Source of the DNA: Craurococcus roseus | GTDB lineage: Bacteria > Pseudomonadota > Alphaproteobacteria > Acetobacterales > Acetobacteraceae | Assembly: GCF_039523795.1 (NCBI RefSeq) | Contig: NZ_BAAAFZ010000068.1 | Location: 1-57,590, forward strand | Length of the DNA: 57,590 bases | Direction of reading: 5' to 3' | Part shown: positions 54,215 through 57,590 of the stretch, piece after piece | Position numbering within the stretch: the first letter of the stretch is position 1 | Layout: each line of letters opens with the position of its first letter | Program-made: the position numbers and the translations under genes | The notes under the pieces: generated by a model | What the model was told of the DNA's origin: nothing | The model's input: only the letters and a program-made list of their open reading frames with translations | The model's database searches: none

Positions 54215-54796
54215 TCAGGCGGCGACTTCCGCATGGCATCGGCGCCGGGCGCTTCGGATCTCCGGGGGGACGGTATACCGCGCGGCGGCGATGGCCTCGC
54301 CGTCGGCGACGCTGACCGGCGCGCCATCCGTGTCGCGCAGCTCGTGGGCTCCGCCGGTGCGCGGCGCCTCGCCGATCCGGTCCACCAGCCGGGTGGCCAC
54401 GGCGCACAGGGCCCGCTTGTGGTGGCGGCCCTTCCGGACCATCAGGCGCCAGTAGACCGCGGCGAGTTCCGGATCGGTCCGCCGCGCGGCGTCGGCGGCG
54501 AGGTGGAGCGCTCGCTTGATGCGGTTGTTGCCGGACCGGGTGATCGCCTGCCCTGGCCGGCCGGCCCCGCCGGACGAGCCGGTCCGCGGGAACAACCCGC
54601 AGAAGCCCCGGAGTTGGTGCAGGCCCGCGAACCGGCGCGCTTCGTGCAGCACACCGAGCACGAGCGGGGCGAGGGCGTCGCCGATACCGGGGATCGTGCG
54701 CAAGGCGTCGGACGGGTGGAGCTTGCCGTAGAGCGCCTCGATCTCGCGGCCGAGCCGGGAGAGCTGGCCCTCGGTCTGCAGGCGCCGAGACGACAC
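54215..54796 (-). pseudogene. IS110-family transposase, C-terminal half
   Basis: The reading TEGQLSRLGREIEALYGKLHPSDALRTIPGIGDALAPLVLGVL, GFCGLFPR and SGNNRIKRALHLAADAARRTDPELAAVYWRLM matches the C-terminal transposase domain of IS110 elements. The N-terminal part lies at 57082 onward on the same strand; the IS21-family element between them splits the gene. Its stop is at 54215. Confidence 0.85.
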
Positions 54797-54825
54797 TCCC
54801 CAAAGGTGCCGACGGAAATTTCCCC
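54797..54825 (+). repeat. IS21 left terminal inverted repeat
   Basis: This 29-bp end sequence is read TCCCCAAAGGTGCCGACGGA... and pairs with the right end at 23 of 29 positions. Confidence 0.75.
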
Positions 54826-54941
54826 AGGTGAGCTGACGGGCTGACCTGGCGGGATCGACCCGGTCGGCCGGCCATGGGTCGCCGATGCTGCCGCCGTCCT
54901 GCACGGGAGCGGCGTCGGTGGTCCGACTTGGGGAGATCGTC

Positions 54942-56176
54942 ATGATCCTTGACCTGCACCGGCAGGGCCTGCCGGTGTCCGCCATCGCCCGGCGGACGGG
55001 GCTCGACCGCAAGACCGTGCGCAAATACGTCGAGCGCGGCTTGGAGCCGCCGGTATACGGTCCGCGCCAGCCCCGGGCGACGCTGCTGGACCCGTTCAGC
55101 CGCTACCTGCGCGAGCGCGTCGCGGCCTTCCCCGAGCTGACCGGGCGGCGGCTGCACCGCGAGCTGCGCGACCTCGGCTACACGGGCGGCTACACCCGGG
55201 TGACCGACTTCCTGCGCGACATCCGGCCCGCCGCGGCGTCCGGCTTCGAGCGGCGCTTCGAGACCGCGCCCGGGCAGCAGGCGCAGGTCGACTTCGCCCA
55301 GTTCCGCACCGAGTTCACCGACGAGCCCGGCGTGGTCCGCATCGTCTGGCTGTTCTCGCTCGTGCTCGGGCACAGCCGGATGCTGTGGGCGCGCTTCGTC
55401 TTGCACCAGGACCTGCCGACGGTGCTCCGCTGCCACGCGGCGGCGTTCGAGGCGCTCGGCGGCGTGCCCGCCGAGATCCTGTACGACCGCATGCGCACCG
55501 CGGTCACCGGCGAGGACACGCGGGGGATCGCCTACAACCGGACCCTGCTCGAGTGCGCCCGCCACTACGGCTTCCTGCCCAAGGCGTGCCGGGCCTACCG
55601 GCCGCAAAGCAAGGGCAAGGTGGAGCGGCCGTTCCGCTACGTGCGCGAGGACTTCTTCCTCGCCCGCAGCTTCCGCGACCTCGACGACCTCAATGCCCAG
55701 CTCCGGCAGTGGCTGGACGAGGTGGCCAACACTCGGTTGCACGCGACCACCCGCCGCGTCGTCGCCGGGCACTTCGCCGAGGAGCGGCCCAGCCTCAAGC
55801 CGCTGCCGGCCGGCCCGTTCCTGGCCACGCTGCGCCTGGAGCGGCGGATCACCCGCGACGGCATGGTCTCGGTGGACGGCATCTCTACAGCGTGCCGGAC
55901 AGCACGCGCCGCCGCGCCGTCGAGGTGCACCTGCTCGCCGACGAGCTGCGCGTCTTCGAGGAGAACCGGCTGGTCGCGAGCCACCCCGTGCTCGAGGGCA
56001 GCGGCCAGCGCCGGGTCGCCGGCGGCCACCGCCTCCCACGGCCGGCCGCGGGCAGCGCGGCGCCCCGCGATGACGCCGTCCTCCCCGCCCGCCCGGGCGA
56101 GACGGTCGCGCGCCGGCCGCTCGCGTTCTACGCCGCGGTCGCCCGGCGCCTGGCCGAGGAGGGCACCGGGCCATGA
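54942..56176 (+). pseudogene. istA: istA transposase, broken by a one-base deletion
   Basis: The protein starts MILDLHRQGLPVSAIARRTGLDRKTVRKYV (helix-turn-helix). It has the DDE core: APGQQAQVDFAQF (first D), GGVPAEILYDRMRTAV (second D) and RAYRPQSKGKVERPFRYVREDF (E). Reading breaks after VSVDG at about 55880. The expected NLYSVPD continues one frame over as LYSVPDSTRRRAVEVHLL and on to EEGTGP at 56176. A single missing base near 55881 explains this. Unless a sequencing error or recoding restores it, this copy makes no full IstA. Confidence 0.88.
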
Positions 56177-57036
56177 GGGGCGACGCTCCGGCACCCGCCA
56201 CCCTGGACCGGGTGCGGCGCCACCTGGTCGGGCTGCGCATGCCGCGCGCGCTCGAGGTGCTCGACCATGTCGTGCGCCAGCTCGAGCGCGGCGAGATCGG
56301 CACGCTGGAGGCGATCGACGCCCTGCTCGCCGAGGAGCTGACCCTGCGCGAGGGGCGGCGGATCAAGGCGGCGCTGCAGATGGCGCGCCTGGGCGCGGTC
56401 AAGACGCTGTCCAGCTTCGACTTCTCGTTCCAGCCCTCGCTCGACCGCAGCCGGATCCTGGCGCTCGCCCAGCTGGACTTCGTCGGCCGGCACGAGGTGG
56501 TGCACCTGCTCGGGCCGCCCGGCACCGGCAAAAGCCACCTCGCCATCGCTCTCGGCGTCGAGGCGGTGCGCGCCGGGCACAGCGTCTACTTCGCCAGCCT
56601 CGCCGACATCGTCGCCTCGCTCGCCCGGGCCGAGCGGGAGGGGAGCCTGCGCGAGCGCATCCGGTTCCTGTGCCGGGCGTCGCTGCTGATCGTCGACGAG
56701 ATCGGCTACCTGCCGATCACCCCGGGCAACGGCAACCTGTTCTTCCAGCTGGTCAACGCCCGCTACGAGCGCGGCGCCATGATCCTGACCTCGAACCGGG
56801 GCTTCGCCGAGTGGGGCGAGGTGTTCGGCGACGCCGTGGTCGCCACCGCGCTGCTGGACCGGCTGCTGCACCACGCCGTGGTGGTGCGGATCGAGGGCTC
56901 GAGCTACCGGCCGCGCCAGCACGTCGGCCTCGTGCCGGATACCCTGCGCAGCCCACCCGCGGCGGTCACGCCGATGCCGCCCCGCCGGCGAGGCCGGCCA
57001 CCCAAGGCCAGGCCCGCCGAGCAGATCGCCAGCTGA
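56173..57036 (+). CDS. istB: IS21-family helper ATPase IstB, complete
   Basis: The 287-aa AAA+ protein has Walker A in LLGPPGTGKSHLAIALG, Walker B LLIVDEIGYLPITPG, the QLVNARYERGAMILTSNRGFAEWGEVF segment and the C-terminal LLDRLLHHAVVVRIEGSSYR. IstB assembles on target DNA and directs IstA. The ATG overlaps the istA stop (ATGA). It is intact although its partner istA is frameshifted. Confidence 0.93.
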   Translation: MRGDAPAPATLDRVRRHLVGLRMPRALEVLDHVVRQLERGEIGTLEAIDALLAEELTLREGRRIKAALQMARLGAVKTLSSFDFSFQPSLDRSRILALAQLDFVGRHEVVHLLGPPGTGKSHLAIALGVEAVRAGHSVYFASLADIVASLARAEREGSLRERIRFLCRASLLIVDEIGYLPITPGNGNLFFQLVNARYERGAMILTSNRGFAEWGEVFGDAVVATALLDRLLHHAVVVRIEGSSYRPRQHVGLVPDTLRSPPAAVTPMPPRRRGRPPKARPAEQIAS

Positions 57037-57052
57037 CCATACCCGGCCGACC

Positions 57053-57081
57053 GAGGAAATTCACCTCGGCACTTCTGGGGA
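57053..57081 (-). repeat. IS21 right terminal inverted repeat
   Basis: The complement reads TCCCCAGAAGTGCCGAGGTG... and matches the left end at 23 of 29 positions. Confidence 0.75.
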
Positions 57082-57577
57082 GGATCAGGGCGGCGTTGAC
57101 ACGGTCGACCTCGGGCGCGACCTCGGGTTGCAGCCGCGGGAGGTCGACGGCCGCCCCGTGCAGACGTTGTGTTTCCGCCGCGGCCGCCTTGAGGCCGCCC
57201 ACCAAGTTCTCGGCGAAGGGGCCGCCGTGGGGATGGTTGCCGCTGGCGCGCGCGGCGACGAACCGCAGCAGCGCCGCCTGCCGCATCCCGGCGATGCGCG
57301 CGGGGCCGAGCAGGTCATGCAGCACGGCGAGCGGCAGGCTGGTCCGGAAATCCGGCAGCACGGCCTCCACGGCGGGGCACGCCCAGCGCACCAAATGGAG
57401 CAGGCGGCGCTTGATGGCGGCGACCTCGTCCTCCAGGCGCTCACGTCGGCGCGTGAGGCGCTGCAACGCGCGCCGCTCGGCGTCGGGCACGTACACCGGG
57501 TCGGCGGGCGCGCCGCCGAACAGCGGGATGGCGCCGGCTGGACTTCCCCAGGAGAAGTGGAGAGCGCTCAGGTAAGG
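57082..57577 (-). pseudogene. IS110-family transposase, 5' half, split by IS21 insertion
   Basis: The reading RRERLEDEVAAIKRRLLHLVRW, VLPDFRTSLPLAVLHDLLGP and ARASGNHPHGGPFAENLVGGLKAAA is the middle of an IS110 transposase. It continues at 54796 across the element. The DEDD/RuvC-like N-terminal domain is missing: an in-frame stop occurs at 57578-57580 before it. The gene was therefore truncated in addition to being interrupted. It reaches near the window edge. Confidence 0.8.
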
Positions 57578-57590
57578 TCATGGGGACCTG

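Larger units (their letters stand above)
54797..57081 (+). mobile_element. IS21-family element inserted in an IS110-type transposase gene
   Basis: Terminal inverted repeats of 29 bp match at 23 positions: 54797-54825 (starting TCCCCAAAGGTGCCGA) and the complement of 57053-57081. Between them lie istA and istB overlapping by 4 nt. The flanks read as the two halves of one IS110 transposase. A clear target-site duplication was not identified, so the edges may be a few bases further out. Confidence 0.85.

Noticed and set aside
56177..57575. Continuation of the istA frame through to 57575
   Set aside because: After the frameshift this frame is Arg/Pro/Ala-rich nonsense over istB; the true istA end is read one frame over at 56176.

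Overview
The window is high-GC alphaproteobacterial chromosome. It most resembles Rhodospirillales/Acetobacteraceae-type genomes, judged from gene order and protein character rather than any search. The left 31 kb is the replication-origin neighbourhood: maf and a PPDK-regulator (DUF299) gene diverge from hemE across a 302-bp spacer that looks like oriC. It has DnaA-box-like sequences and eight GANTC (CcrM-type) sites. hemE is followed by hemH, a HAD phosphatase gene, hemJ, rho, then mnmE-mnmG-rsmG-parA-parB, with holA-lptE-leuS convergent. Two parS sites lie inside the 5' end of rsmG.

Region by region. 1-4.8 kb: an Smr-domain gene end, then a leftward operon of a Cache-HAMP membrane sensor, a membrane-fusion protein and a processive family-2 glucan synthase (candidate mixed-linkage beta-glucan locus). 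4.9-12.9 kb: a cysteine-peptidase-like protein, maf, the PPDK regulator, oriC, the haem genes, rho and a DnaQ-like exonuclease. 13-16.5 kb: an accessory island with an exported-looking DUF1963/YwqG protein, an IS630-family element, a low-GC orphan gene and a MazE/MazF-type toxin-antitoxin pair. 16.5-31 kb: quinone oxidoreductase, ogt, a DUF255 thioredoxin-fold protein, a 2Fe-2S ferredoxin, then the mnmE-to-leuS block and DUF1489.

31.4-53.6 kb is an exopolysaccharide region: a PslG-like glycoside hydrolase, a CDP-paratose-2-epimerase-like SDR, a WecG/TagA glycosyltransferase, two phosphoglycosyl transferases, a CBM-repeat/beta-helix protein, UDP-glucuronate decarboxylase, a FemAB/GNAT-like protein, a polysaccharide deacetylase, an Orc1-like ATPase, two GT4 enzymes and a Wzx-type flippase. 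Together these could supply nucleotide sugars, start and extend a lipid-linked repeat, flip it, and trim or modify the polymer. No Wzy, Wzc or Wza gene is seen. Unlike the compact left half, genes here stand alone with 0.3-0.9 kb spacers in which I find no convincing gene.

53.7-57.6 kb is an insertion-sequence scrap heap: an istB 3' fragment abuts an IS110-type transposase gene that is itself split by an IS21-family element, whose istA is frameshifted.

All functional calls come from reading motifs and gene order; no database search was possible. Start codons are often GTG, and many genes overlap their neighbours by four bases (ATGA or GTGA), suggesting translational coupling.
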